A DNA stretch of 64,000 nucleotides from Ailurus styani (lineage: Eukaryota > Chordata > Mammalia > Carnivora > Ailuridae): positions 1,367,230 to 1,431,229 of the forward strand of contig LNAC01000378.1 in NCBI GenBank assembly GCA_002007465.1. Reading direction: 5' to 3'. The translations under genes and the position numbers were made by a program. Each line of letters begins with the position of its first letter. Positions within the stretch are counted from its first letter, which is position 1. The notes beneath the pieces were generated by a model. That model did not search any database. It saw nothing but the letters and a program-made list of their open reading frames with translations, and had not been told where the DNA came from. Shown here piece by piece: positions 50,546-61,440 of the stretch.

Positions 50546-51160
50546 GCGTAAATCGGAAACCCCCGTCATAGTGGATGAGAGTATCACACTCTGGACTGTG
50601 ATGCACGTTTCCCTTTCCATCTTCCCGGATGATTGTAGGAACTGTGTCTATCTTGTTCAGTACCTCAATCACAGTGGAGGCTCAGTAAGTATTTGTGGGA
50701 TTAGAGTCATAATTAAGGGGCTACTGTGTATTATGTACTGTGTATTATGCCTAAAGGTCTGTCACACAATTTGAAGAGTTAACGTATGTTACCGCGGACA
50801 ACATGCAGGTGTGAATGTTACAGGTGTGAATGTTATATTACCCCAAGGATGGTCCCAATTTGTTACAGGTAGGACTGTGGCTTATTCATTGTTCTATCTT
50901 CCATGGCGTAGAACTGGGCACAGAGGAGGGGCCTATAAGGCCCAGCGTGCTGTATTTGGTTAGATAATGGGTAGAAAGAACGTCAGACCTTCCTCAAAAC
51001 TTTACTTGCTCTCAGTTCTCAACTCAGGTCGAAAGGAGGCAGAGAGGGAATCTACATAGCTACTGGCCCCAATACTAGGAAATATTCCCCCAACCTCAGC
51101 TCCACAACCTGATTTCTGTTTTTTCCCCCCCACAGGTACAAGGCTACGTATTGTAGCATT
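50546..51160. other. Intergenic sequence with L2 patch
   Basis: 50600-50710 is L2-like. A 15-bp unit CAGGTGTGAATGTTA is tandemly doubled at 50806-50835. No gene. Confidence 0.45.
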
Positions 51161-51310
51161 TATTTGAAAGAGCAGAAGTTTGGAAACCATCATTAGGGAA
51201 TCTGCTTAAAAAGTTGTAGTATAGCCATACCATGGAGTACAATGCAGTCTTTAGAAAAAAAGGAAGCTCTTTGTGTTCTGTTGTATAATGAAACAGTAAC
51301 AATAACAAAA
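51161..51310 (+). mobile_element. L1 fragment
   Basis: GTATAGCCATACCATGGAGT and ACAATGCAGTCTTTAG correspond to L1 ORF2 3' end. Confidence 0.55.
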
Positions 51311-51784
51311 AAGTCAAGGTGCAGAAGAGTATGTCTATTACACTACCATCTGTGGTCAATAAAGGGTAGGGAGAGGACTTGGAAGAATATTTCCTGGATG
51401 GAAGACAGCTGGAGTCTGAGCCAGCCTGCTGTCAGTCTCCACAATCTCATTTCTTTGGTCCATGAAAGACCTAGATGATGCTGGCTGGGGAAGTCTGACC
51501 CTCCACAAAGTATCCCCCTCTATCTCTACCCTCAAAAGGGCCAGCGTCTGAAGATTGGATGGAGCCTGTTACACTAGGTCTTCATTCTTCTCCTGTAACT
51601 GCCTCTAAAGATTTCCATTCCTCTGGGAATTTGTGGGCTGAGGATTTTTTAAAATCTTTCTTGCATGAACTAGGCCTTCATCAAAATTCACTGAACTCAA
51701 ATTCATTTCCATTTCTAGTCCCATTGCTGTCCACAACCAAGCATGATGGATGAGCTGGCTAGCACTTTGAAGGGGAAAACTACC
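51311..51784. other. Unique sequence
   Basis: Nothing recognised. Confidence 0.3.
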
Positions 51785-51835
<51 letters not shown>

Positions 51836-51893
51836 AGTCCATCCATCCACCCATCCACCCACCCTTCCATCTATCCATCCATCCATCCATCCA
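51785..51893 (+). repeat. Compound tetranucleotide repeat
   Basis: About 13 CTAT units (51785-51836) followed by imperfect ATCC units to 51893. Likely highly polymorphic. Confidence 0.98.
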
Positions 51894-52305
51894 CCTCTCC
51901 AGCATGCCCTGATACGAGCGCCTTCACACTGTTAATGTAACATATCCTTCATCTTGCCTCCCCCCACATCTAAGCGTTATGGGATGTAAGCAAAAATCCT
52001 CAACCTTGTTTCTATGACAAATACTAGGTTAACATAAGAAAATCTTGGAAACTTGGGAATTTGCCAGTTCCAACTTTTTGTTTAATCTACATAATCATTT
52101 GCATAGGACTGCATATGTTAAGGGAACATCTGTAGTTTTCTTATATATTTAGAGGAGGTGAATTCTTTTCAATATTTGAAGTTACCACTTACTCATGTCT
52201 TCTGGTTCCTTTTTTTAAAATACTCACACCGGAGTCTTCCAATGCAGGGCCCTGAGTACCATATGCCTCCCCCTTTTCTACGAACCTCACTTTGTGACTA
52301 TCTTG

Positions 52306-52586
52306 CTCATCAAACCCAGCCCCATTCACATTCTCCCCTCTCCCTCATTGACAACCTTTCTCTTCCATTTAATTACTCTTATTTTTGCTTGTATGGGTTC
52401 TTACAAAGTGTGTAGTCTCATTTTCGGTAAATGTCTTTTTAAATTTCCATAAATGATATGGCTATAGGGCACCTGGGTGGCTCAGCTGGTTAGACGACTG
52501 CCTTCGGCTCAGGTCATGATCCCGGAGCCCCAGGATCGAGTCCCGCATCGGGCTCCCAGCTCCATGGTGGAGTCTGCTTCTCTCTC
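52306..52586 (+). repeat. 281-bp direct repeat, inserted copy
   Basis: Second copy of 46728-47008 with one mismatch. It starts in unique sequence and stops inside the SINE (52467-52586), without the SINE tail, A tail or target duplication. Confidence 0.97.
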
Positions 52587-52695
52587 AGAGCGGAAGGGTC
52601 CTAGAAGTTGGGTTCAAATCATATTTTCAGATACACGGGAGAACTTTTAGAGAGTGGTATGGCGAAGCAGCTTCACATAAGAATATAATGAGTTG

Positions 52696-52869
52696 GTTGT
52701 CTTTTTTTTTAAATACGATTTACTTATTTGAGGGGGGCGGGCAGAGGGAGAGGAAGAAGCAGACTGTGTTGCTGAGCAGGAAGCCCGATGTGGGCTCATT
52801 CCCAGGACCCTGGGATCACGACCTGAGCAGAAGGCAGACGCTTAACTAACTGAGCCACCCAGGCGTCCC
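52696..52869 (-). mobile_element. CAN-SINE, older
   Basis: T9 start, end CCACCCAGGCGTCCC; AAGAATATAATGAGTTG and AAGAATGTTATGAGTTG flank it. Confidence 0.9.
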
Positions 52870-53167
52870 AAGAATGTTATGAGTTGTGAAGTCTTCTGGA
52901 GAGATGGGGCAACACCATAGACAACGAAGCTTGTTTTCACATATCGATTTTCCTCACAGTAAGGTCAACATGTGTACCCAAGATCTCTTAAAATCACCAT
53001 TTATAACAGCACTCTTCTCCATCATTCTGGGATGCTTATTTTGAATTCTTCAGCTTTCCCAGTTTGTCCTGATATACCCCAGCCTTTAAAAAACAAGAGA
53101 ATCCATGACTGAGGTGTGGCGGTGGAACTCCTTTTCCAAGCACGGTTGCACCTTTCTTGAAGAAGTG

Positions 53168-53332
53168 TTTTTTTTAAAGATTTTATTTATGTATTTGAGA
53201 GAGAGAGTAAACGAGAGAAGAGTAAGCAGCACTGGGGGGCTGAAAGCCCCATGCGGCACTGATCCCAGGACCCTGGGAACACGACTCGAGCCCAAGGCAG
53301 GCGCTTAACCGACTGAGCCACCCAGGTGCCCC
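53168..53332 (-). mobile_element. CAN-SINE
   Basis: Reverse copy ending CCACCCAGGTGCCCC; TGAAGAAGT duplicated (53158-53166, 53333-53341). Confidence 0.92.
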
Positions 53333-53436
53333 TGAAGAAGTATGTTACTGAATGAGGCATTCGTTCAAACAAAATACACGCAGTCCGGTATTATGCATAG
53401 TGGGCAAATGTGGATTTCCCCCACCTACTTGTCCAT

Positions 53437-53440
<4 letters not shown>

Positions 53441-53491
<51 letters not shown>

Positions 53492-53677
53492 TTTTTTTTT
53501 TTTTTACACAAAAANAGATTACAAGTAGGCAGAGAGGCAGGCAGAGAGACAGGGAGAGGAGGAAGCAGGCTCCCTGCCGAGCAGAGAGCCCGATGCGGGC
53601 CTCGATCCCAGGACCCTGGGATCATGACCTGAGCCGAAGGCAGCGGCTTTAACCCACTGAGCCACCCAGGCGCCCTA
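53441..53677 (-). mobile_element. CAN-SINE with long T run and N
   Basis: Reverse young copy with a perfect 16-bp duplication CTACTTGTCCATTCTT (53425-53440, 53678-53693). A T run of some 60 bases and an N at 53515 replace the usual AAAGATTTTATTTATTTA segment. Confidence 0.93.
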
Positions 53678-53693
53678 CTACTTGTCCATTCTT

Positions 53694-55324
53694 AACTCTA
53701 AATTCTTTTTGCAGAATGACATCTCCCCCACTGTGGGTGTTCTTGGTGGGATGCTAAACCCAAGCTCCTGTCCTACCACTATCAAAACCAGAAGGCTCCC
53801 TGAAGGTTTCTTCTGCCACATCCCTCATCTGACTGCTTAGTACAGAAAAAAATTCAAGCTCAGCTGATCAGAAGCAGTCTGGTGAGACTCTGAATCTTAA
53901 GCTGACAACATGAGGATAGAAGAAATTACTCTTTATTTTTCCCAGGATTGATGCCCTTACAAGATGTTTCCTGGCTAGGAAGCTATCCCTATGGGTCCTG
54001 ATCTGTAGACCTCTTTTTTTTAAGCCTTTTTCTTTAACCTTCCCATAAATTATTTGAGTTTCCCAAGTCCATTCCACCAATTCCCTTTTCCTTGGGTAAC
54101 CAGAAGTGACAATATTGTCGTTTCCGTCACCAGCCACCAAAGAGCCTAGACTGAAACATCATGTCAGGTGTTGACTGTAGAACAACTGACAAGCTAGACA
54201 AGGATTTTGCTCCCAGGAGGCTCATGTATGAGTGGGTAGCATAGGTTTACTTAGCATAAAGATAAGAAACCCTAGATAAGGAAGTCAGCCATTGCTTTCA
54301 TATGCTCTGTATTGTAGACCGTTCATTCATCCATGTGGATGATGAATATGTATGGAGGGCCTATGAGGTGCCAGACATTATAAGAATGAATGCCATCCAT
54401 CTCATTTGTTTAGTCTAATCAACAGAAGTATGACTACTTCTATAATGGTCCTTTCTCCGTTGCTCCAGACTCATCATGTCCCCTAAATAGTTGAAGTTCA
54501 GGACCAGAAAGACACGTATTAACGACAAGCCTGAGCTGTCAAAGAGACGAGCCTTACCTCCTCTTACTCTTCCAGCCACCACTCTTCTCGTGTTTCTGGA
54601 TGCAGGGGAGGTGGACCATCACAGACGGTCCCCATCACCTTTGGGTCTTCTGATAAAACAAGTAAAGATTCAGATTCTAGGCAGGAGAGTCCTCAGACTT
54701 GGTCCAGATAAAGCGTAGTACTGTTCAGTGTTTTCAAGATTGCAGGCTGCCTAGGACACCGCAGAGAATCAAGACAGAGCCTGTGCCCTGAAGCCCCAAA
54801 GGGGTTTTGTAAATTTTTGTAAATTTTCTGACCTGTACTTCATACAGAGCATTAGTCTGTGGTATTGAGAAATGAAATCCTGCTTTACTGAAGATGCCGC
54901 CATTTAAGACACAGTTTCTTCATTCTGTGTTAGTTCTCTCACACACACGTGCGTGCACGCTCACACACTCATCTTCCCCCACAAAAAAAGTACACAAGCA
55001 GACCTATAGAGAACAATGGTTGTGGGATTACCTCAAGAGCAAAATTTCATAGGCAAGGGGATTGACTCTGAGGCAGGTATCCAGGGGCCTGAGGGCCTTC
55101 CTACATTTTTTATGTACCTCAGATGGTAGACGGGACGAAGCGGAGTGTAGGAGCTTCATAACCAGTGACTGGCACCAGTGCGCTAGTCCATTTCATGCCC
55201 AACATTAACTCTTATTTACGGGATCCGAGGTGGTGACTTTAATGGGGCAAATACGGGCAGCGGGCCATGAGGGGTTAAGAGGTAAGAGGGTGTGGGTTAT
55301 AAAGAGAAAGGGGTAAAGACGCAC
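53694..55324. other. Intergenic sequence
   Basis: 54300-54440 is MIR/L2-like (TATGGAGGGCCTATGAGGTG). Alternating purine-pyrimidine stretch at 54937-54968. No gene. Confidence 0.4.
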
Positions 55325-55485
55325 TGTGTTTCACTGTGCTTGAAAATGTGTAGATGTCCTCACTCAAACTCTATAACAAACGTACTATTACTGTTATTTC
55401 CCTGGGTTTCAACTCTAAGGAGTGTCAAAGCTGGGATTTGAAGCCAGTTCTGCTGTCTCCACAGCCCACTATACCATATGTATCC
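55325..55485 (-). repeat. MIR
   Basis: GTCAAAGCTGGGATTTGAAGC matches reverse MIR. Confidence 0.6.
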
Positions 55486-55732
55486 CTAAGGATGAGGGGG
55501 GACCTGATGTATGATATTGAAACCCAGGAGTTTATCCTTCTTTCTCATTGGAAAGGTCCAATCCCCCATTTATTGCCTAAAGAGCAATATATTGTCTCAG
55601 TACAGTATTCATAAGATATCAAGAGGTATAGGGCAGAAAGTCAGTCTCTCTTCTTCCCGGATGCCCGGTTCCCCTTCCTGAAGGTAACCACTGATACCAG
55701 TTGCTTGTGTATCCTTCCAAAGAGTTCATGTC

Positions 55733-55738
55733 TTTATT
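55733..55738 (-). terminator. Candidate ADGRG4 poly(A) signal
   Basis: AATAAA on the minus strand, about 0.82 kb below the ADGRG4 stop. A second AATAAA lies at 55569-55574. Choice between them, or another site, cannot be made from sequence alone. Confidence 0.25.
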
Positions 55739-56561
55739 CCTTGCTACCCAAGGCCATATGTGAGCAACCTGCCTGGCTGGGAAGGTTCAGTAGCAATATT
55801 TGGGGGAGAATTAAGAAGGCCACTCATCGAGCTTAGCCACAGAGCAACAAGCAGACAGAATTCGTGGTCAGTGCTCACTCTGTTGCCTCTGGGTGACTCA
55901 TCTCTATCCTGGCACTGTCCCCGCTCACCCTGACTTGTCCTTTGCTCCCTAAAGAGAACCACCAGCCTCAAACAGCTCCTGCTGCTCCATTCCTGAGACC
56001 CTGGCTCTCTGTCTCCTCAGGCGCTGTCTTGGCTGAGAAATCCAGCCACACTAAGGAGTTCACTGGTGTCTCTGGACTGATGAGCCACTCTCTTCACAAA
56101 ACATGTTTACATGTCAATAAGGGGATTCAATTAAAGAGTGCCTCGAATAATGGGGATTTCAGATGCTTTGTCATGACAGGCCAACAGGGTATTTTTTCCC
56201 AAAAGGTATGACCCTGCGACTCTTCCTAGTTTCCCTGTGAGTGTCAAGCCAACTGGGTATCCGAAAACTGAGGCCACCTGAAATTATTTCATTCCCAGTT
56301 CAGTTAAGGACCCTGATCTTGGTTCTTTTCTTTCAGGATGGGACACTTAGCATTTTGAAACAAAATTTCCAGTGCTGTGGACATGTGTCCCCCAATATCC
56401 CATGACTACAGGCTCAATTCTTACCTAGAAAAAGAAAGAAACAGCTATAACAATGAATAGGAGAATTATTCTGACTTTAATAGCCACTAAATGCTATTTC
56501 ATTCTGCTCCTTCCAAAATAATATTTAGAATATTTAGAATACAAAGTCGGAGCAGATGGCT

Positions 56562-56746
56562 TCACAAACTCAACATTTTCCCTAATCCGGGGCTAGGGGG
56601 AGGTGAGTGTCTCTGCTGGGAATTATTCAAGAAATCTTTGTGAGTGGAATTCATTTTGACTTCCACAGGTAATATTCTTCCCACATAATTAGGCACGACT
56701 TCACAACTCAAGGGAGAGAAACAGTAGGGATCTTCATCAAAGTCAC
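56562..56746 (-). CDS. ADGRG4: ADGRG4 last coding exon (C-terminal tail)
   Basis: Final coding exon of the adhesion GPCR ADGRG4 (GPR112). The acceptor TTTCTTTAACACAG precedes GTGACTTTGATG. Completing the G left by the previous exon, it reads GDFDEDPYCFSPLSCEVVPN onward and ends GLGKMLSL and TGA (56564-56562): 2 nt plus 61 codons including the stop. The other two frames stop early. It encodes only the cytoplasmic tail, rich in Ser, Pro and acidic residues, where phosphorylation and partner binding would be expected for the family. The full tail length in other species is not something I can confirm here, so the end beyond SPLS may be lineage-specific. No damage is visible. Confidence 0.85.
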
Positions 56747-57619
56747 CTGTGTTAAAGAAAAAAGAATATTTTCAGCCATGGCACTGGGGACTTTGCAGAC
56801 AGTAGAAGCAACAGACTTTGTTTGTTGGGTTTTTTTTTTTTTGGTTTTTTGTTTTTTACCAAACAAAGGAGTGAATAGAGGAATTAGAAAGGAAGTAAAG
56901 TTTGTGGGGCTAGTTGATGCAGACCCAGGGTAAATTCGTTCATCCTGACAGCACCGTTCGGGTGATTATTCACAATGCAGGCTGTGTTATTCATAGTAAC
57001 CTTAACATAGGGGAGGATATTCATGGATATACCTCGAAGGCCTTCAGGAAGGGACAACACAAGCTGGTAACACACACATATCTACAGCCCCAGTGAATCT
57101 TGCTCAGAAGCCTTCCCTGTTTCTCAAGCCTGGGAGTGCCCAGTGGTATAGAAGGCACATCTTCACTCCGTGTTAATGGAAATGAAGCTGCTGGCTCTGA
57201 CCATGCAAGGGCTACATCCGGACTGCTGATTTGGAACCTGTAACCCAAGAGGCTAGACTACCTGTCTCACCAGCTGAGTCACAGTCACAACCTCAGGCCC
57301 TTGGCTTTCCGGATCTATTGCTTGGTACAACAACACTAAAATCCTGGGCATGATATTAAAAACAACCCCCAAATCCTAGGCACAGAGGGTTACCACCCCC
57401 CTGAAGAAAGACACGTACATTCGAGCCATATATTTGCTAATGGAACGATATCCCCCAGGGACAGTTGGGGAGCCAATACCAATGAACTCTTTTGCAAAAA
57501 GATATTTCCCTATCAGCCTCAACTACTGTCTACTAAGCAGCTTCCACAACTCCTGCCCTCTATTATAGGCTAAGGTCCCCAGTGCCTCCATATGAGCATC
57601 AGAACATATCTGCAATTTA

Positions 57620-57822
57620 TTTTATTTTTTATAAAGATTTTATGTATTTATTTCACAGAGGGAGAGAGATCACAAGGAGGCAGAGAGGCAGGCAGAGAGA
57701 GAGGGGGAAGCAGGCTCCCTGCTGAGCAGAGAGCCTGATGCGGGCCTCGATCCCAGGACCCTGAGATCGTGACCTGAGCCAAAAGCAGAGGCATTAACCC
57801 ACTGAGCCACCCAGGCGCCCTG
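57620..57822 (-). mobile_element. CAN-SINE, young subtype
   Basis: Reverse copy; TATCTGCAATTTA duplicated (57607-57619, 57823-57835). Within the ADGRG4 intron. Confidence 0.95.
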
Positions 57823-57899
57823 TATCTGCAATTTAGCTGGCCAGAGTAATGGACACTTATGGGCATGGAAAGAGTCTTTCCATATGTATCAACTTTCCC

Positions 57900-58140
57900 A
57901 TGCAGAAAAGGAGACTGAGACTGTACACTAGTCAACGAGCCTGAACTGGGAAACAGTGTTGCCCCACACGGTACAGAAACTGGTAGACACTCTGGAGATT
58001 ATCCGTGCATCCTAGCCTCCTCATGTTGAAAGTGGAGAGAATGTAGCTCCGAGCTGGGGAGAGATGTGCCCAAGGTCACAGAGTTAGTGACAGAGTTGGG
58101 ACTTGAACCAAAGCCTTCTGACTCCAAGTTTGATGCCTTT
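57900..58140 (-). repeat. MIR
   Basis: GTGCCCAAGGTCACAGAGTT and GGGACTTGAACCAAAGCC are reverse MIR. Confidence 0.85.
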
Positions 58141-58141
58141 A

Positions 58142-58275
58142 TTTTTTTTTTAAGATTTTATTTATTTTTATTTTTTTATTTTTTAAGTCATCTCTACACC
58201 CAATGTGGGGCTTGAACTCATGACCCCATGATCAAGAGTCACATGCTCTACCAACCGAGCCAGCAAGATGCCCCT
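58142..58275 (-). mobile_element. CAN-SINE, short variant
   Basis: TTTAAGTCATCTCTACACCC to AAGATGCCCC; TGCCTTTATTTT on both sides. Confidence 0.8.
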
Positions 58276-58589
58276 TGGTGCCTTTATTTTTTTTACCCAC
58301 CATGCTGATTACAGTTTGGCTGCAGACCTTGGAAATAGAACTGCTGTGTGGAGCCAACATAATGAAAAGTACAAGTGGCAGTTCCCCTAGCACAGAGAAG
58401 GTGTGAGAATGACTACAACCGGGCCACCAGAGGTGTTCTGTATGTGTGAACTGGAATCGACTTTGGTCCTTAAGAAAGCACCATTGTCCAGGGAAGTACA
58501 CAACACAGAAGCATCACAACATCAGCTTGAGTTTCCAAATTCTTGTTCCCTTTGCCTTTCTCTTCAGCTCAGGTTTTTAGATCAATCCT

Positions 58590-58760
58590 GGCTTAGTCGG
58601 TGTCTCAGTGGGTTAAACATCTGGCTTCAGCTGAGGTCATGATCCCAGGGTCCTGGGATCAAGCCCCCGCATCGATAGGCAGCCTGCTTGTCCCTCTCCA
58701 CTTGTGTTCTCTTGTGAGCTCTCTCTTTCAAATAAATAAATAAAATCTTTTTAAAAAACC
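58590..58760 (+). mobile_element. CAN-SINE, diverged
   Basis: Altered head, then CAGCTGAGGTCATGATCCC and AATAAATAAATAAAATC; ATCAATCCT on both sides (58581-58589, 58762-58770). Confidence 0.85.
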
Positions 58761-58899
58761 AATCAATCCTTTACTTAGATTTTCCCTTCAATAACCACCT
58801 CCACCTCAATAGCTGTCTCTGTACCTACAAATTTGTCTTCCTACAGAAGAAGTTGAACAGCTAAGAGTGTCATGTTCTCTGTGGGTGCTCTTGGTGGCG

Positions 58900-59110
58900 T
58901 GCAACACACGCTAGCCTGAAAGCCAGGCCACCTGAGTTCTGGCCTCAGTTCTGCTGCCTCTACTATCAGCCTCAACTACTATCTACTAAGCGGTGAGTGA
59001 GTGTCCATAAGACATTTTCCTTTCCCTGCTTAAAATTCCTCATCTGGAAAATGAGGGCATTACTCTAGACGTTGTCTAAGGTTCCTTCTGGCTTTTACAG
59101 TCTCTGACTA
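58900..59110 (+). repeat. MIR with foreign patch
   Basis: Forward MIR text (CCTGAGTTCTGGCCTCAG; CCTCATCTGGAAAATGAGG). The piece at 58963-58993 does not fit MIR and matches 57513-57543. Confidence 0.65.
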
Positions 59111-59314
59111 TTGTTTTGAATTACACATGAATTTGTTTTGACCTCTAGTCTCTTCCTTCCCATCTTAGTTGAATAACCTACCAGGTTTGTGCGTGCTAAG
59201 TTCACTAGGTGCTTCTAGATGCACATCCTCAGCCAGGAATGAGCCCAGGTACATACATGCACACGTGCTTTTAGTTTTGAGGAGGAAGCATCTCCCAAGA
59301 CTACTTTCTCTCAC

Positions 59315-59482
59315 CATTTGGGAAGCTGATTTCTGAAAGAGTGCATTGCGCAGAGCCTAAAGATTTGAAGGTAGAACTTGTGGCAGTTGACTTGAGGCAT
59401 GGTGTCAACAATTTGTCCTGGAAGGTTTTCTTCAGTCTCTCTTGTTTATACCCAGCATGTAGCCCACACCTGCTGTCCCCAT
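59315..59482 (-). CDS. ADGRG4: ADGRG4 penultimate coding exon
   Basis: Internal exon of 168 nt for the cytoplasmic tail. Acceptor TTTTCTGGTGTCATTTCAG, donor GTGAGA after CCCAAATG. Phase 1 on both sides (2 nt, 55 codons, 1 nt), so it fits its neighbours exactly. Reads DGDSRCGLHAGYKQERLKKT, with a basic patch KQERLKK, then Ser/Thr-rich STATSSTFKSLGSAQ and EISFPN. The ORF continues upstream of the acceptor and past the donor, which are intron. Open and undamaged. Confidence 0.9.
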
Positions 59483-59520
59483 CTGAAATGACACCAGAAA
59501 AGTTAAAACCAGAAAATACA

Positions 59521-59605
59521 TCAAGTTCTACACTTAACACGGGCAAATTGCATGATGGGTCAATTGTACCTCAATAATCCTGTTAAAAATATAAAGCTCA
59601 ATGCA
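59521..59605 (+). mobile_element. L1 tail fragment
   Basis: GGTCAATTGTACCTCAATAA and AATAAAG-like end fit an L1 3' terminus; just upstream of the exon acceptor. Confidence 0.5.
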
Positions 59606-60385
59606 GAGAGCATCTGTTCTAGGTACCTCAAGGGGTCAGCTTCTCTATGAAGTTGTGAGAAGTAAATTTATACTGTAATGTGTGATACAGGCAGAGCTAA
59701 TTCATTTACCAAGGATGCCTGCTTTCCTCAGAGTTTGGCACAGAGACCAGTGGGTTACTGACATGCCAGCATAAAGGAGGGAGATCTCTGTGCCGCTTAT
59801 AAAATCTTCAAGTTCAAGTACTTGCCTTCCTTAAAACAAACAGACTGGGCTTTGCATTGAGGCTGAGAGAAGCTGTCTGAATTGGATGGAAGAGACTTTG
59901 ATACACAGAAAATCAATTTGCCTGGACTGGAGATAGTCTCGGAGACAACATCGGGGCCCACCACATCTCCCACTGTGTAGGATGGGCCATAGGTCCGTCC
60001 AGCTAGGCTTCTCCCTGCCTCCACTACCTCTCCTTGTTCCCCTCATCCACTCAACCCGCTGTTGGCTACAGGCCAGAAAGCCCCTGTGACCCAGGGCCTG
60101 AAACACAGTAGGGTACTCAATCAACGTTCTTTTTAATTGAGTTGAGATTGAGGTGACAGTGAGGACAAGCAATCCAAGAATCTGGGCCAAAAGAGAAGCT
60201 GCACTAAGTTAAAATATGACCGAATCACATTCTTCACTTGACTTAATTCATCTCAGCACAAAAGTACAAATCATTTTCATGACATGGATACAGCCTCCAT
60301 TTTGATGCCGATGCCCTATAAACTCAAGTCAGGAGACAAGTTAATCAGATCAGTTGTGGGAAACCTGTAAAATTCAAAATCTTAC
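59606..60385 (-). other. ADGRG4: ADGRG4 intron
   Basis: Right part of the roughly 0.9-kb intron between exons at 60386 and 59482. No other repeat recognised; the open frame at 59831-60190 is fortuitous. Confidence 0.6.
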
Positions 60386-60487
60386 CCAAAGAGTTATCCA
60401 GTCGTAACCAGCCACAACAGAGGTGTATCTGCCACTGCTCCCGCACACTCTCCTTCATCAAACAGTAAAACACGAAAATGAGGAATC
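60386..60487 (-). CDS. ADGRG4: ADGRG4 exon: end of TM7 and start of tail
   Basis: Exon of 102 nt: acceptor CTCTTCTTTTGACTTAG, donor GTAAGA after CTCTTTGG. With a G from the exon before, it reads [20 protein letters not shown] and then [14 protein letters not shown]. This is the hallmark of the adhesion GPCR group G family: the end of TM7 (GF-IFVF-C), then V-R-QW and the cysteine pair LCCG of helix 8. The receptor is a plasma-membrane protein with a very long N-terminus cleaved at a GPS site, none of which is in the window. Phases match the next exon exactly. The exons for TM1-TM6 are not found between 60488 and 64000, so the gene continues beyond the edge. Confidence 0.93.
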
Positions 60488-60796
60488 CTAAGTCAAAAGA
60501 AGAGGGTCAATCTGTTTCTGATTCTTTTGCCAGCGGTCACCAACACCCAGACCCAGATCCAGTCTTACCACCATAGACACCCCTCCTAGGAAGCCCAGGA
60601 CCATTGTGACTTTCTGAGCTTACCTTTCTAGCTTCCCTTCTCAAAGTCAGTGATGGTAAGAAGGTCTGTTTCAAGATTTCCTATCAACCACAGTTTTCCC
60701 CCAGGGCTGCTGTCTATCCCAGAGCTTGAGAGAGCAGCCCTGCAAAGGTAGTCACCCTCCAAAATAGTTCTCACTGATCCCTACATCCTGGCATTT

Positions 60797-60993
60797 TTTT
60801 TTTAAAGATTTTATTTATTTATTTCACAGAGGGAGACAGATCACAAGGAGGCAGAGAGGCAGGAAGAGAGAGAGAGGGGGAAGCAGGCTCCCCACTGAGC
60901 AGGGAGCCCGATGCGGGCCTCGATCCCAGGACCCTGAGATCATGACCTGAGCCGAAAGCAGAGGCCTTAACCCACTGAGCCACCCAGGCGCCC
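60797..60993 (-). mobile_element. CAN-SINE, young subtype
   Basis: Reverse copy; ACATCCTGGCATTT duplicated (60783-60796, 60994-61007). Confidence 0.96.
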
Positions 60994-61329
60994 ACATCCT
61001 GGCATTTGTATCCTTGTGTCATCTCTTCCCACACTGTATCAATAGAATATGGCCGAAGTGATATCATGTCACTTCCAAGAATAGCTTATAAAAGACATTG
61101 TGGCTTCTATCTCTGATTACTTCTTCCAAAGGAATCTAAGTGTGTTGTAGCGTGAGGACACTCTGCAGCCCTGTGGAAAGGCCCACATGGTGAGAAAGTG
61201 AGGCTTCCAGTCTCCAGCCATGTGAGCGAGGCTTCCTAGAAGCAGATTCTCCAGAGCCAGTCAAGTTTCCACATGACTACAGCCTTGGCTGACAGCTTGA
61301 CTGCAATTTCCTAAGAATCCCTGAGCCAG

Positions 61330-61440
61330 GGGCACCTGGGTGGCTCAGTCAGTTAAGTGTCCAACTCTTGATCTCAGCTCAGGCCTTGATCTCAGGGTCA
61401 TGAGATCAAGCCCTACTGGATCTCACTTAAAAAAAAAAAA
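61330..61440 (+). mobile_element. CAN-SINE, short variant
   Basis: Full head, no CT-rich part, A tail. AGAATCCCTGAGCCAG on the left (61314-61329), AGAGTCCCTGAGCCAG on the right (61441-61456). Confidence 0.93.

Larger units (their letters stand above)
56747..59314 (-). other. ADGRG4: ADGRG4 intron
   Basis: Intron of about 2.6 kb between the last two coding exons. It carries SINEs at 57620, 58142 and 58590, and MIRs at 57900 and 58900. Confidence 0.8.

Noticed and set aside
51785..51893. CRISPR-like periodic repeat
   Set aside because: Simple tetranucleotide repeat without spacers, in a mammalian genome.
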